64,000 nucleotides of DNA from PVC group bacterium (GTDB lineage: Bacteria; Verrucomicrobiota; Kiritimatiellia; UBA8416). The first letter of the stretch is position 1. Every line of letters begins with the position of its first letter. This document shows, one piece after another, positions 1 through 8,190 of this stretch. Under the pieces are notes generated by a model. The model was not told the origin of the DNA. It saw nothing but the letters and a program-made list of their open reading frames with translations, and searched no databases. The stretch lies in assembly GCA_003567005.1 (NCBI GenBank), contig PXBF01000107.1, positions 1 through 64,000 on the forward strand, in the 5' to 3' direction. Made by a program: the position numbers and the translations under genes.

Positions 1-140
1 GCTGGACCTCTGACACCACACTGACACCTGATACTGCGTTACCGGCAGGAGAGTATGTGTGGTGGGTCGGGGCGTGGAATGCCGTGACCGGTCGCATGGT
101 TTGGTCGGAGCGTGGGGAATTCAGCGTTTCTCCTGACTGA
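1..140 (+). CDS. C-terminal end of a secreted/surface protein (partial)
   Basis: An open frame (first full codon at base 3) runs into the window and stops at TGA 138-140. The 45 visible residues are rich in W, G and T and end in the pattern G-E-Y-V-W-W-V ... W-S-E-R-G-E-F-S-V. This looks like the last beta strands of a fibronectin-III-like or similar extracellular repeat domain. That reading is inference from composition. The main part of the gene lies upstream, so its function cannot be given. Confidence 0.6.
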   Translation, partial: WTSDTTLTPDTALPAGEYVWWVGAWNAVTGRMVWSERGEFSVSPD

Positions 141-189
141 TCAAAGTGGTTGTCCAACGTAAAATCTTATCTCCATTCATGGGATGTTG

Positions 190-215
190 AGCCTGAAGCT
201 GCCACGCTTCAGGCT
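190..215. terminator. Perfect 10-bp hairpin, possible terminator without T-tract
   Basis: AGCCTGAAGC (190-199) and GCTTCAGGCT (206-215) are exact reverse complements around a 6-nt loop. The hairpin lies 50 bp after the stop of the upstream gene and before the polysaccharide locus. No run of T follows on either strand, so it is either a non-canonical terminator or a processing/boundary hairpin. Confidence 0.5.
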
Positions 216-360
216 TAACATGCAGATTGTAATGCGATCACGTTTGTGTCGGAAAAAGGTTGCGGGGTAGACATAGGGACGCTACGTTTCCTGCTCTGGT
301 TTGCAAACGATCATATTGATTTTGCCTGTATCTGGCATAATTATCGTTGATGGTGATTTG

Positions 361-1125
361 ATGCGTTTTAATCGTAAATTATTCACTGATGGAAATGAAA
401 TACCTTGCATGGTGGTGCTTGGTATGCACAGAAGTGGAACAAGCAGTTTGGCGGGCTGTTTGCAGAAGATGGGGCTTTATCTGGGAGACGTGTATGAGAG
501 CAATCCCCATAATAGCAAGGGCAACAGAGAGAATCAAAGGGTCAGGGATTTAAATGATCAAGTTCTGGCGTGTAATAAAGCGGGCTGGGATTATCCTCCT
601 TCTCATTGGCAACGTTTGAGTTGGACAGATGAACAGGCCGCTGCACGCGATGAACTGATTCGCAATATGCAGACTGAAGCCAAAGCGAACGGTGCCACTT
701 ATTGGGGGTTTAAGGATCCACGTACGCTTGTGACTTGGCCCTTTTGGAAGCATTCCCTGCCGCAGTTGTGTTTGGTCGGTACATTTCGTCATCCAGTTGC
801 CGTAGCCGCATCCTTGCAAAAACGAGATGGGATGCAGCCAGAGAAAGCCTACAAATTATGGTGTGCTTACAATCAACGTTTGCTCAAGATATGCAGGTCA
901 AGGCCTTTTCGACTGTTTGATTTTGATAGCTCTGCTTCCTTATATCGTCGCGCTCTTGTTGCTTTTGCCGAGGAACATGCGATGGATCCAGCAGGGGCCG
1001 ATTTCTTTGAAGAGGAGTTGCGCAGTACGCGTTTTGGTAAAGATGAACACAGCCTGCCTTGGCACGTGAAAAGACTTTATCATAAGCTTCAGAAGCAATG
1101 TGTGAGGGATGAGGGAGGCTTTTGA
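361..1125 (+). CDS. Sulfotransferase family protein
   Basis: A 254-residue protein whose N-terminus carries the 5'-phosphosulfate-binding loop GMHRSGTSSL (about residues 21-30), the hallmark of PAPS-dependent sulfotransferases. FKDPRT near residue 120 and GTFRHPVAVAASL near residue 140 match the second conserved region (3'-phosphate-binding R and S). It probably transfers sulfate from PAPS to a sugar or lipid-linked glycan in the cytoplasm. ATG 361 was chosen; a TTG at 301 in frame would add 20 poorly conserved-looking residues. No strong ribosome-binding site is visible for either. The next gene overlaps its stop by one base (TGATG), so the two are co-translated. It opens the polysaccharide locus. 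Confidence 0.75.
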   Translation: MRFNRKLFTDGNEIPCMVVLGMHRSGTSSLAGCLQKMGLYLGDVYESNPHNSKGNRENQRVRDLNDQVLACNKAGWDYPPSHWQRLSWTDEQAAARDELIRNMQTEAKANGATYWGFKDPRTLVTWPFWKHSLPQLCLVGTFRHPVAVAASLQKRDGMQPEKAYKLWCAYNQRLLKICRSRPFRLFDFDSSASLYRRALVAFAEEHAMDPAGADFFEEELRSTRFGKDEHSLPWHVKRLYHKLQKQCVRDEGGF

Positions 1126-2039
1126 TGTTCAGTAGGATGCGCAGACCGAGACTATCAGTAATTGTTAATATGTATAACATGCGACGCGAGGCTGAGAGGA
1201 CCTTGTTATCTCTGACAACTGGATATCAACAATCTGTTGAAGAGAGCGATTACGAAGTATTGGTCATTGAAAATGGGTCCACAGAGCCGTTGGATGCGGA
1301 ATGGGTGCGTAAATTCGGCAAGCAGTTCCGATATTTTTTTATGGACTTCCATTCGTTGTCGCCTTGTCAAGCCATTAACGCGGGGGTAAGGCTTGCCCGG
1401 GCTAGCAGGGTTCTGTGTTGCATTGATGGCGCACGCATTCTTTCTCCCCATTTGATCCAACGAAGTTTGCAGGCCATGGATCTCTTTTCTCATCCTTTCG
1501 TATATACACTGAGCATGCATATAGGGGCTAAACTTCAGAATCTGGCAGTTGATGAAGGTTACAATCAACAGGAGGAAGATGAATTACTGGAACGCATTAA
1601 CTGGTTTGGTAACCCGTATTCGTTGTTTTCCGTTTCCAGTACAGCTTCTTCCAGCGGTGACGGGTACTATTCGACAATCGTTGAAAGCAACGCATTTTGT
1701 TTGTACAAGAGAGATTTTTGGCGATTAGGTGGTTTTAATGAACGCTTCCAATCGAAAGGAGGTGGATTGGTCAATCTCGACTTTTTTAATAAGGTTCATG
1801 AGAACAAATTGTTTTCCCCTATACTGTTACTTGGTGAAGCGACATTCCATCAGTTTCATGGTGGCGTTGCGACGAATGTTTCTCAAAAGGATCACCCTTT
1901 TCCTGAAATGGTTGCAGAGTATCAGGACATATATGGCAAACCATTCGATTATTCTGCTGTATATCCTCCCTTTTTATTTGGGAGATGGGTTCCCGAAGCA
2001 GCCAGGTTATATGAATCAAGGTTGAGTGTATGCGCCTGA
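1125..2039 (+). CDS. Family 2 glycosyltransferase
   Basis: A 304-residue GT-A fold protein. The N-terminus (LSVIVNMYNMRREAERTLLSL) is the usual GT2 nucleotide-binding opening. CCIDGARIL stands where the DxD motif is expected, so the metal-binding site is atypical, and LGGFNERF ... GLVNLDFF resembles the GT2 acceptor region. The start is ATG 1125, overlapping the preceding TGA, with the purine-rich site GAGGGAGG just upstream. It overlaps the next glycosyltransferase by 10 bp, so it belongs to one transcription unit with the sulfotransferase. The sugar and acceptor cannot be deduced. Confidence 0.75.
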   Translation: MFSRMRRPRLSVIVNMYNMRREAERTLLSLTTGYQQSVEESDYEVLVIENGSTEPLDAEWVRKFGKQFRYFFMDFHSLSPCQAINAGVRLARASRVLCCIDGARILSPHLIQRSLQAMDLFSHPFVYTLSMHIGAKLQNLAVDEGYNQQEEDELLERINWFGNPYSLFSVSSTASSSGDGYYSTIVESNAFCLYKRDFWRLGGFNERFQSKGGGLVNLDFFNKVHENKLFSPILLLGEATFHQFHGGVATNVSQKDHPFPEMVAEYQDIYGKPFDYSAVYPPFLFGRWVPEAARLYESRLSVCA

Positions 2040-2881
2040 TCATGACGTTGCTATTGCGGGATAACGCTGACATCTTGCGTGCGAATCTTGACTATCACTT
2101 TGCGCAAGGGGTCGATTATGTTATTGCCACGGATAATTTGTCCAAAGACAAGACGGTTGATATTTTGGATGAATACAGTGAGCGTGGTTTGCTACATGTC
2201 ATTCATGAAAAGAGCGACACGTATGAGCAGGGGCGTTGGGTTACAAGGATGGCGCGGTTGGCAGCAGAAGAATATGAAGCCGATTGGATTATTCATAATG
2301 ATGCTGACGAATTTTGGTGGCCGAGATGTGACGGAACTTTAAAAGAAGCTTTCAGGGGGCTTTCGCCGGAATATAATGTGGTTACCGCCAAGCGTACAAA
2401 TTTTGTTTATCGCAAGCCTTGTAGGCATCTGCGTGGGAAACCTTTTTTTGATAGCATGATTTTTCGTGATCGCATTTCACTAAATCCAATTGGAAAGCCG
2501 CTTCATGCAAAAGTGGCGCATCGTTCTCATGCTAATGCCGTGCTGCCGACCGGCAACTATTGTGTTTCCAATATCGGACCGCAAACCATCTGTGAAGATG
2601 TGTTTGAGATCTTTCATTTTCCCATCAGGACGGCGGATCAATTTCTGGAAAAAATCCGTTGTGGAGGTGCTGCCGTGAGCAATCACCCTGGTTTACATGC
2701 CCGAAAGGTTGGTACGTGGGAAACCCTCTTTGAGGAATTCAAGGAGAGTGACAAATTTCAATCGTATATGACACAACATACATATAGTTTGGGGCGAATC
2801 ATCAGAGAGATGTTTAAGGGTAACTTGATACGCGATACGCGCTTGCGAGATTTTATGCGGATGCTTCGCGCAGTGCCGTGA
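2030..2881 (+). CDS. Glycosyltransferase, GT2/GT92-like (DADEFW type)
   Basis: 283 residues. The segment DWIIHNDADEFWWP has the D-A-D-E-F-W signature of the Glyco_tranf_2_4/GT92-like group, where the DxD aspartates bind the metal-nucleotide sugar. The N-terminus (MTLLLRDNADILRANLDYHF, GVDYVIATDNLSKDKT) fits that family: enzymes that begin with 'N-E-x-x-x-L-x-E-W-x-x-x-H'-like helices followed by a D-N-x-S-x-D-x-T segment. It is translationally coupled to the upstream GT2. Its 3' end overlaps the convergent methyltransferase by 29 bp, which marks the end of this three-gene forward unit. Confidence 0.75.
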   Translation: MRLIMTLLLRDNADILRANLDYHFAQGVDYVIATDNLSKDKTVDILDEYSERGLLHVIHEKSDTYEQGRWVTRMARLAAEEYEADWIIHNDADEFWWPRCDGTLKEAFRGLSPEYNVVTAKRTNFVYRKPCRHLRGKPFFDSMIFRDRISLNPIGKPLHAKVAHRSHANAVLPTGNYCVSNIGPQTICEDVFEIFHFPIRTADQFLEKIRCGGAAVSNHPGLHARKVGTWETLFEEFKESDKFQSYMTQHTYSLGRIIREMFKGNLIRDTRLRDFMRMLRAVP

Positions 2882-3527
2882 GTTGCTTCTGCAAGTCGTG
2901 TAGTTTACGCATTTTATGCATGAGCAAGTCTGGATGAATCGTGCGCAATGGGGATTTGCTTGGGAGAGAAAGGATACCGGGGCGCGCATAAATAATCATA
3001 TTTTGTTTGTACCACCACTCGATTTCATCGTATTCCCAGAATATTTCACGAATGATGTCATATGGTAGGAATCCGCGCTTTCTGAATTTATCTTCCCAGT
3101 ACTTTGGCCACTGGCAGTTGATGTGTCCCTGTCCCTGATCCTGGGCGGGATTTGCGGCGGAGAAAAGCACAACGTCTCCATGTGCACATAGTGAATCCGT
3201 AAATCCATCTGCCGACTGTTCCGGCAAGTGTTCCGCAACCTCGAGAGAAATGACGAGGTCGAATTTTCGTTTGAGACTGAAGGGGTGTCGCAGGTCAATC
3301 GCGTTAAATTCGTTTTCCGGGACATGGAGTTGTGCTCGATCGACATGATCGCCGTCGATACCCAGTACATCCTCTATGCCCAGTTCTTTCGCGGCAGCGA
3401 TCCAAGTGGCCAATCCGCACCCTGCATCTAGAATGCTATGCGGTTTAAGGATGGCCAGTATAAATGGCAGCATGATGCGGGGTGCTTTCATATTATGATG
3501 GGCTTCAAGGTGTATGTATAAGCTCAT
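2853..3527 (-). CDS. Class I SAM-dependent methyltransferase
   Basis: 224 residues with a Rossmann-type SAM site: SILDAGCGLATW (about residues 31-42, motif I), GIDGDHVDR (acidic loop after strand 2) and FDLVISLEVAEHL (motif around strand 4, typical of the Methyltransf_11/23 group). It probably methylates a sugar or glycan end in this locus. ATG 3527 was chosen because AGAGGA sits 5 nt upstream; a longer frame to 3650 lies wholly inside the neighbour. It overlaps the end of the TylF-like gene by 23 bp, so the two form a small reverse operon. Confidence 0.8.
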   Translation of the reverse strand: MSLYIHLEAHHNMKAPRIMLPFILAILKPHSILDAGCGLATWIAAAKELGIEDVLGIDGDHVDRAQLHVPENEFNAIDLRHPFSLKRKFDLVISLEVAEHLPEQSADGFTDSLCAHGDVVLFSAANPAQDQGQGHINCQWPKYWEDKFRKRGFLPYDIIREIFWEYDEIEWWYKQNMIIYARPGILSLPSKSPLRTIHPDLLMHKMRKLHDLQKQLTALREASA

Positions 3528-4257
3528 TACATTCCTCTGTTTTGATGAGATAACAAACCTGATTACGGGATTGTAGACGGCTTGTTGATTGCGTTTGGGA
3601 GAGGTAATCATGAACGGCTCTGCAACAGCCTTCCCAAATATAATAGTCATCGATCAGGAGGATTCCTCCCTCTTGCAGCTTTGGAAAAAATGTTTTAAGA
3701 GACAACATGGTTGAGTCGTACCAGTCTCCATCCAGGCGAAGCAGGCAGATGTTATCGATATCTGATTCAGGAAATGTATCCTGAAACCATCCTGGGTGAA
3801 TACGCCATTCAACAGTTGTCATGCTCATAGCTGTTTCGGCTTCTTCTTGTTCAGCCTTACAGTTATTGTGATATTGGGGGCCCATTGTATCGGTTTGCCA
3901 ATCCTTCGCTCGTGCTTCGTCGATGGGTTGTGCCTCTGGTAGGCCTTCAAAACTATCGAAAAGATGGTAGGTGCCGATTTTTCCGAGTAGTCTGGCGATG
4001 CCTGCGATCATTCCCCCTCGCCAGCATCCGCATTCAACGACTGAACCATGTGCATTGCGGTTGGAAGCCCAGTCGCTTATTAATGCAAGCGTGTCGATAT
4101 ACTTGGCCTCGTTGATCATGGTGAACGGGGCAAAAGCTTTGTAGAGTTCCTTGTGGTCTTGCTTTCGCGCGGGATCTGCAACAACATCGTTACGGTTGGG
4201 TTTTGAAGATGCTGACTCAGATGGTCTTCTCCAAAGCGATTTCAAGATTGTTTTCAT
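3505..4257 (-). CDS. TylF/MycF-type sugar O-methyltransferase
   Basis: 250 residues. The motifs VVECGCWRGG (SAM loop), YHLFDSFEGLPE and LLRLDGDWYDST followed by GGILLIDDYY are characteristic of the TylF (macrocin O-methyltransferase) family, whose D...DD residues bind the Mg2+ that orients the sugar hydroxyls. In bacterial surface glycan clusters this family usually methylates rhamnose or a related deoxysugar, which would fit the rhamnose genes further on. The N-terminal 30 residues are polar and low in conservation. It is the first gene of a two-gene reverse operon that faces away from wzm. Confidence 0.85.
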   Translation of the reverse strand: MKTILKSLWRRPSESASSKPNRNDVVADPARKQDHKELYKAFAPFTMINEAKYIDTLALISDWASNRNAHGSVVECGCWRGGMIAGIARLLGKIGTYHLFDSFEGLPEAQPIDEARAKDWQTDTMGPQYHNNCKAEQEEAETAMSMTTVEWRIHPGWFQDTFPESDIDNICLLRLDGDWYDSTMLSLKTFFPKLQEGGILLIDDYYIWEGCCRAVHDYLSQTQSTSRLQSRNQVCYLIKTEECNELIHTP

Positions 4258-4605
4258 TTTGGAAACGTATATTGCTTACGCAGTCGGGTCAAGGTCATTG
4301 GATATATGAGCAGCAATTCGAATTATGGACGGGGCCGGCTACAGGCGGAGCGATCAACACGCCAAAAGGGAAGCCCCTTTTAAAGTTGTTCAAAGGTGAT
4401 CCTACGCGAGTGCGTTCGTTGCTTTCGGTATTGCTCGCGCCGGCCAATTTACTTGGCATACTTGCACGCAAATGATATTTAACTGCACGAGCGTTACCGA
4501 TTGCGCAGTGGGCGTTTTGTGGCGATTTGTGACATCCTTTTTTTTACTTTCTCTGGGTTCATGATTTGATGAGAAATCGATTTGAAATGGTAAGAGCAGT
4601 TTTTT
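4258..4605. other. Divergent intergenic region, 348 bp
   Basis: This lies between the reverse methyltransferase operon and forward wzm and must carry promoters for both. A forward frame continues from inside the neighbouring gene to a TGA at 4473-4475, giving a tail with K/L-rich residues but no recognisable domain. It may be a decayed gene fragment. An AT-rich tract (T8 near 4530-4540) precedes wzm. I see no convincing -35/-10 pair or RNA motif. Confidence 0.35.
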
Positions 4606-5424
4606 ATGCAGCACTATAGTATTTCTCCTAAAGAGATGGTTTGCAGTTTTTGGTGTCATAGGTGGTTGCTCTTATCGCTTATTAAACAGGAGATAGCTGG
4701 ACGATACAAAGGGTCTACTCTTGGGTTGTTCTGGTCTTTTGTGACGCCCTTGTTCATGCTTGCCGTTTATACTTTTGCTTTTGGTGTTGTTTTTCAGGCC
4801 CGATGGGGAGCGCTGGAAGAATCAACATGGGCATTCGCAGTTGTCTTGTTTGCCGGGTTAATGGTGTTTAATCTTTTTGCTGAGTGTTTGAATCGTTCTC
4901 CATCACTGGTTCTGGATAATGTTAACTATGTGAAGAAGGTTATATTTCCTCTCGAGATTCTGCCTGCCGTTGTGCTTGGCAGTGCGTTGTTTCATATGGG
5001 AATCAGTGTTTTGGTTTGGTTTGTTTTTCATTTGTTTCTTTTTGGATTACCACCGGTGACGATATTGTTACTGCCATTTGTCTTGTTGCCATTGGTGTTG
5101 TTTTCGTTAGGTTGCTCTTGGTTTTTAACTTCCATAGGGGTTTACATTCGGGATGTCGGGCATGTGATCGGCATATTGACGACAGCACTTTTGTTTCTTT
5201 CCGCCATTTTTTACCCGATCGAGGCTCTGCCGGAGGGATACCGTTCGCTGCTGCTATTGAATCCGCTGGTTTCTGTCATTCATGAGGTGCGAGAGGTGAT
5301 GATGTTTGGTGGGTACCCGCATCCGCTAACATGGCTTGTGATGATTTTCGGGGGAGCCGTTACGGCTTGGCTTGGTTTTGCTTGGTTCCAGAAGACTCGG
5401 AAGGGATTTGCCGATGTCCTCTGA
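4606..5424 (+). CDS. wzm: ABC-2 type polysaccharide export permease (Wzm)
   Basis: 272 residues with about six membrane segments (residues 36-60, 68-90, 108-135, 142-170, 175-200, 230-250 roughly). The N-terminal cytoplasmic amphipathic stretch LLSLIKQEIAGRYKGSTLGLFW is typical of Wzm/TagG/KpsM-type permeases (ABC2_membrane). With the overlapping Wzt gene it forms the exporter that carries the finished undecaprenyl-linked polysaccharide across the inner membrane. The start has only a weak site (GGTAAGAG) upstream. It overlaps wzt by 11 bp. Confidence 0.92.
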   Translation: MQHYSISPKEMVCSFWCHRWLLLSLIKQEIAGRYKGSTLGLFWSFVTPLFMLAVYTFAFGVVFQARWGALEESTWAFAVVLFAGLMVFNLFAECLNRSPSLVLDNVNYVKKVIFPLEILPAVVLGSALFHMGISVLVWFVFHLFLFGLPPVTILLLPFVLLPLVLFSLGCSWFLTSIGVYIRDVGHVIGILTTALLFLSAIFYPIEALPEGYRSLLLLNPLVSVIHEVREVMMFGGYPHPLTWLVMIFGGAVTAWLGFAWFQKTRKGFADVL

Positions 5425-6769
5425 AATTGCCATAAAAATTGCGAATCTCAGCAAGTGCTATCATATTTATGAGAATCCGCAACAACGTCTCAAGCAGTTT
5501 GTGCTACCAACCATTCGAAGTGTGCTGCAGCTTTCCCAACGGAACTATTATCGTGAATTCTGGGCACTGCGTGATGTTTCCTTTGAAGTGAGCCGGGGCG
5601 AGACGGTTGGCCTTATCGGGCTTAATGGTAGTGGAAAGTCAACCTTGCTGCAGATGATTTGTGGAACCTTGAATCCTACCGCAGGAGAGATGCATGTTCA
5701 TGGGCGCATAGGGGCAATTCTGGAGCTCGGATCCGGGTTCAATCCAGAGTTTACAGGGCGCGAAAACGTGAACATGAATGCGTCGTTATTAGGATTTTCC
5801 CCTGCCGAGATAAACGCGTTGTTTGATGAGATAGCAGCCTTTGCGGATATTGGCGCCTTCATGGATCAGCCGATCAAGACCTATTCGAGTGGCATGGTCA
5901 TGCGTTTGGCTTTTGCTGTGCAGGCCTGTGTACAACCGGATATATTAATCGTCGATGAAGCCCTTGCGGTCGGGGATTTACGGTTCCAGAACAAATGTAT
6001 TCGAAAAATGGAGGATCTTAAGAATCAAGGGAGAACGATCCTTTTCGTGACACACAGTGTTGGTATGATCGAGGCTTTTTGCGACAGGGTAATATGGTTA
6101 CACGGGGGTGGGTTATTCAAAGAAGGTGACCCATCCGTGCTGGTGCGACAATATGTGAACTTTATGACACATGGGATAGAGGACAAGCACAAACCTGTGA
6201 TCACGCAGGCGCGTTTACCTGTGCAGTCGGCCGATGAGGCCGGTTGGATTATGATTAGCGAGAAACACAATGCCCGCAACAGGGGGGGGGTCACGATTGA
6301 GTCTGTCCGGGTTGTGTCCGCAGAAAGAGGTATTCCTGTTTATCAAATTAGCGACCTGTTGGCGCATGATCTGACCGTGGAGGCGATATTTTATACGTCG
6401 CATGAAGTGGGGACCCCTTTATTCGGCTTAGGCCTGCACAACGAGTTAAACGAACCGGTTGTTCATTTTACCAACTGTGCCGTGGAGCAGCGTTTTCCTG
6501 CTCTCGTTGCCGGGGGGCGATACCGTTTAACTTATGATTTTACGTTGCCGCCTTTGCGGGACGGGCAATATCTTGTATCCGTCGGGATGGATGATGGGGT
6601 TCCCGGTGCGAGTTCTTTGCTTTGTCATGTATATGATGCATGGATACTATCTATAGAGAGAGGCCATTTGCTATATAAACAGGCGGGATATGTACAGCTG
6701 GATGCACCAAGTATCAAATGTGAATTAGTAGAGGATGATGCGGCAGATGCGCATCGAGACCAGAAATGA
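5414..6769 (+). CDS. wzt: ABC polysaccharide exporter ATPase with glycan-binding C-domain (Wzt)
   Basis: 451 residues. Walker A GLNGSGKSTLL (about residue 74), the signature YSSGMVMRLAFAV, Walker B ILIVDEAL and the switch H in FVTHSV show an intact ATPase (residues 1-250). Residues 290-440 look like the Wzt_C beta-sandwich that recognises the modified non-reducing end of the glycan. Such a domain fits export coupled to terminal capping by methyl or sulfate groups, and both enzyme kinds are encoded nearby. ATG 5414 follows AAGGG and overlaps wzm. A run of nine G (6282-6290) lies in the linker between the two domains. Confidence 0.93.
   Translation: MSSEIAIKIANLSKCYHIYENPQQRLKQFVLPTIRSVLQLSQRNYYREFWALRDVSFEVSRGETVGLIGLNGSGKSTLLQMICGTLNPTAGEMHVHGRIGAILELGSGFNPEFTGRENVNMNASLLGFSPAEINALFDEIAAFADIGAFMDQPIKTYSSGMVMRLAFAVQACVQPDILIVDEALAVGDLRFQNKCIRKMEDLKNQGRTILFVTHSVGMIEAFCDRVIWLHGGGLFKEGDPSVLVRQYVNFMTHGIEDKHKPVITQARLPVQSADEAGWIMISEKHNARNRGGVTIESVRVVSAERGIPVYQISDLLAHDLTVEAIFYTSHEVGTPLFGLGLHNELNEPVVHFTNCAVEQRFPALVAGGRYRLTYDFTLPPLRDGQYLVSVGMDDGVPGASSLLCHVYDAWILSIERGHLLYKQAGYVQLDAPSIKCELVEDDAADAHRDQK
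6282..6290 (+). repeat. G9 homopolymer inside wzt
   Basis: Nine consecutive G encode part of R-G-G-V at about residue 290, just between the ATPase and the glycan-binding domain. A slip of one base would cut off the C-domain but leave the ATPase. In this sequence the tract is in frame. Confidence 0.9.
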
Positions 6770-6784
6770 CACAAGAGAGACGTG

Positions 6785-8185
6785 ATGGTATTCAACGAAA
6801 ATAGACATTGTTTTGTCATTCTCGGCATGCATCGAAGTGGAACTTCGGCTTTGAGTGGGGTGTTGAATCTTTTAGGCGTTGACCTGGGCAGGAATTTAAT
6901 GCCTCCCCGAGATTTTAATCCTAAGGGTTTTTTTGAGAACAGTCTGGTTACGCGGTTCAATGACAAACTATTGAAGAGACTTGGTTCTGCTTGGGATGAT
7001 CCTTCTTTATTGCATTCAGCCTGGGATGACTTTTGTTTTACGAGTGATCTTTCAGAAGAGCTGAATGAAATTTTCACAAAAGAGTTTCACGGTAGAGCCC
7101 CGATAGGGTTGAAAGATCCGAGAATTTGCATTCTTTTACCTTGGTGGAAGCGTTTTTTTGCCAATAATCGAATGAATCCCCATTATATAATTGTCGTTCG
7201 GCATCCATTGGAGGTGGCCGCCTCCTTGTCGAAGCGGAGTGAAGCAAAAATAAAAAACATCAATGTGTCGTTGCTCTTATGGCTAAAATATGTTCTTGAG
7301 GCGGAATTTCACACACGCGGGGCGTCACGGTGTTTCCTGGCATTTAATGATTTGTTGTCGGATACAGCCGAGACACTGGCACGTATCTCGCTTGAACTTG
7401 ACGTTGATTTTCCAACATCTCTGTCTGCGGGTATGCCGGAAGTATGTCGTTTTCTGGAAAAAGATTTGAAACACCATGATTCTCAAACGGAACCGCAGAT
7501 AGACTCTTTTTTTCCTGCCGTTGCGCATTGTTATGATGTGCTGAGGAAAATGACACGTGCAGATTATGTGGAATCACCAAGCATTTTGCACGATCTGGAT
7601 TGCTGCAGGAAGCAGTATTCTGATCTCTGTACATGGTCGGGGTTCGTTCATGAGAGCGGAGAGAAGGGGGGCATCTCGCAGCTGTTTGTGGACACAGGCG
7701 AAGGCTTCAACGAAGAGGAAAAGATCATTTCGGAAACCGTTTTCAAGCATACTTTTCACTATGTTAGATTTGATTTACAGCCATTTTCTGCGATTCATCG
7801 TCTTCGATTTGATCCATTCGAGGGGCATATCGGCAAGTTCAAGCTGTTGGAGGTTATGACAGACGGCACGTATGCAGGTATAGAGCAGAGTAATTGTTCT
7901 TTTGAGGAAGACGGATGGTTGGAATTTTTTACAGATGATCCATGTCTTACTTTCAAGGGTGACTTTAGCAATGCTACGTATTTCGCGTTATCCTTTATGC
8001 AAGAGTCGTTATTTGACGAAGAAATCACGCAGCGATTTTCTGAAGTTTCTCACTGTCTTTTGGAAAAATCGGTAGAGGTTGCACATGTAAGATCTGAACT
8101 TGCTGATATGCGAGACAGTTGGTCTTGGCGGTTAACAAATCCGATTAGAAAGCTACATCGTTATCTTATAAGAAGTAGGGGATAG
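6785..8185 (+). CDS. Sulfotransferase with C-terminal extension
   Basis: 466 residues. The N-terminal loop ILGMHRSGTSALSGVL (about residues 11-26) is the PAPS 5'-sulfate site; GLKDPRIC and IIVVRHPLEVAASL give the second and the 3'-phosphate site, as in the shorter sulfotransferase at the start of the locus. Residues 240-440 form an extra domain of unknown function, with beta-rich segments such as HYVRFDLQPF and IHRLRFDPFEG, which resemble a jelly-roll region seen appended to glycan-modifying enzymes. The end SWRLTNPIRKLHRYL is the tail often seen on polysaccharide-locus glycosyltransferases. ATG 6785 follows AAGAGAGA; GTG 6782 is adjacent. It lies 15 bp after wzt. Confidence 0.8.
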   Translation: MVFNENRHCFVILGMHRSGTSALSGVLNLLGVDLGRNLMPPRDFNPKGFFENSLVTRFNDKLLKRLGSAWDDPSLLHSAWDDFCFTSDLSEELNEIFTKEFHGRAPIGLKDPRICILLPWWKRFFANNRMNPHYIIVVRHPLEVAASLSKRSEAKIKNINVSLLLWLKYVLEAEFHTRGASRCFLAFNDLLSDTAETLARISLELDVDFPTSLSAGMPEVCRFLEKDLKHHDSQTEPQIDSFFPAVAHCYDVLRKMTRADYVESPSILHDLDCCRKQYSDLCTWSGFVHESGEKGGISQLFVDTGEGFNEEEKIISETVFKHTFHYVRFDLQPFSAIHRLRFDPFEGHIGKFKLLEVMTDGTYAGIEQSNCSFEEDGWLEFFTDDPCLTFKGDFSNATYFALSFMQESLFDEEITQRFSEVSHCLLEKSVEVAHVRSELADMRDSWSWRLTNPIRKLHRYLIRSRG

Positions 8186-8190
8186 TCACG

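Noticed and set aside
4203..4475. Forward frame of 90 codons
   Set aside because: Begins opposite the TylF-like gene; no family match and no ribosome site.
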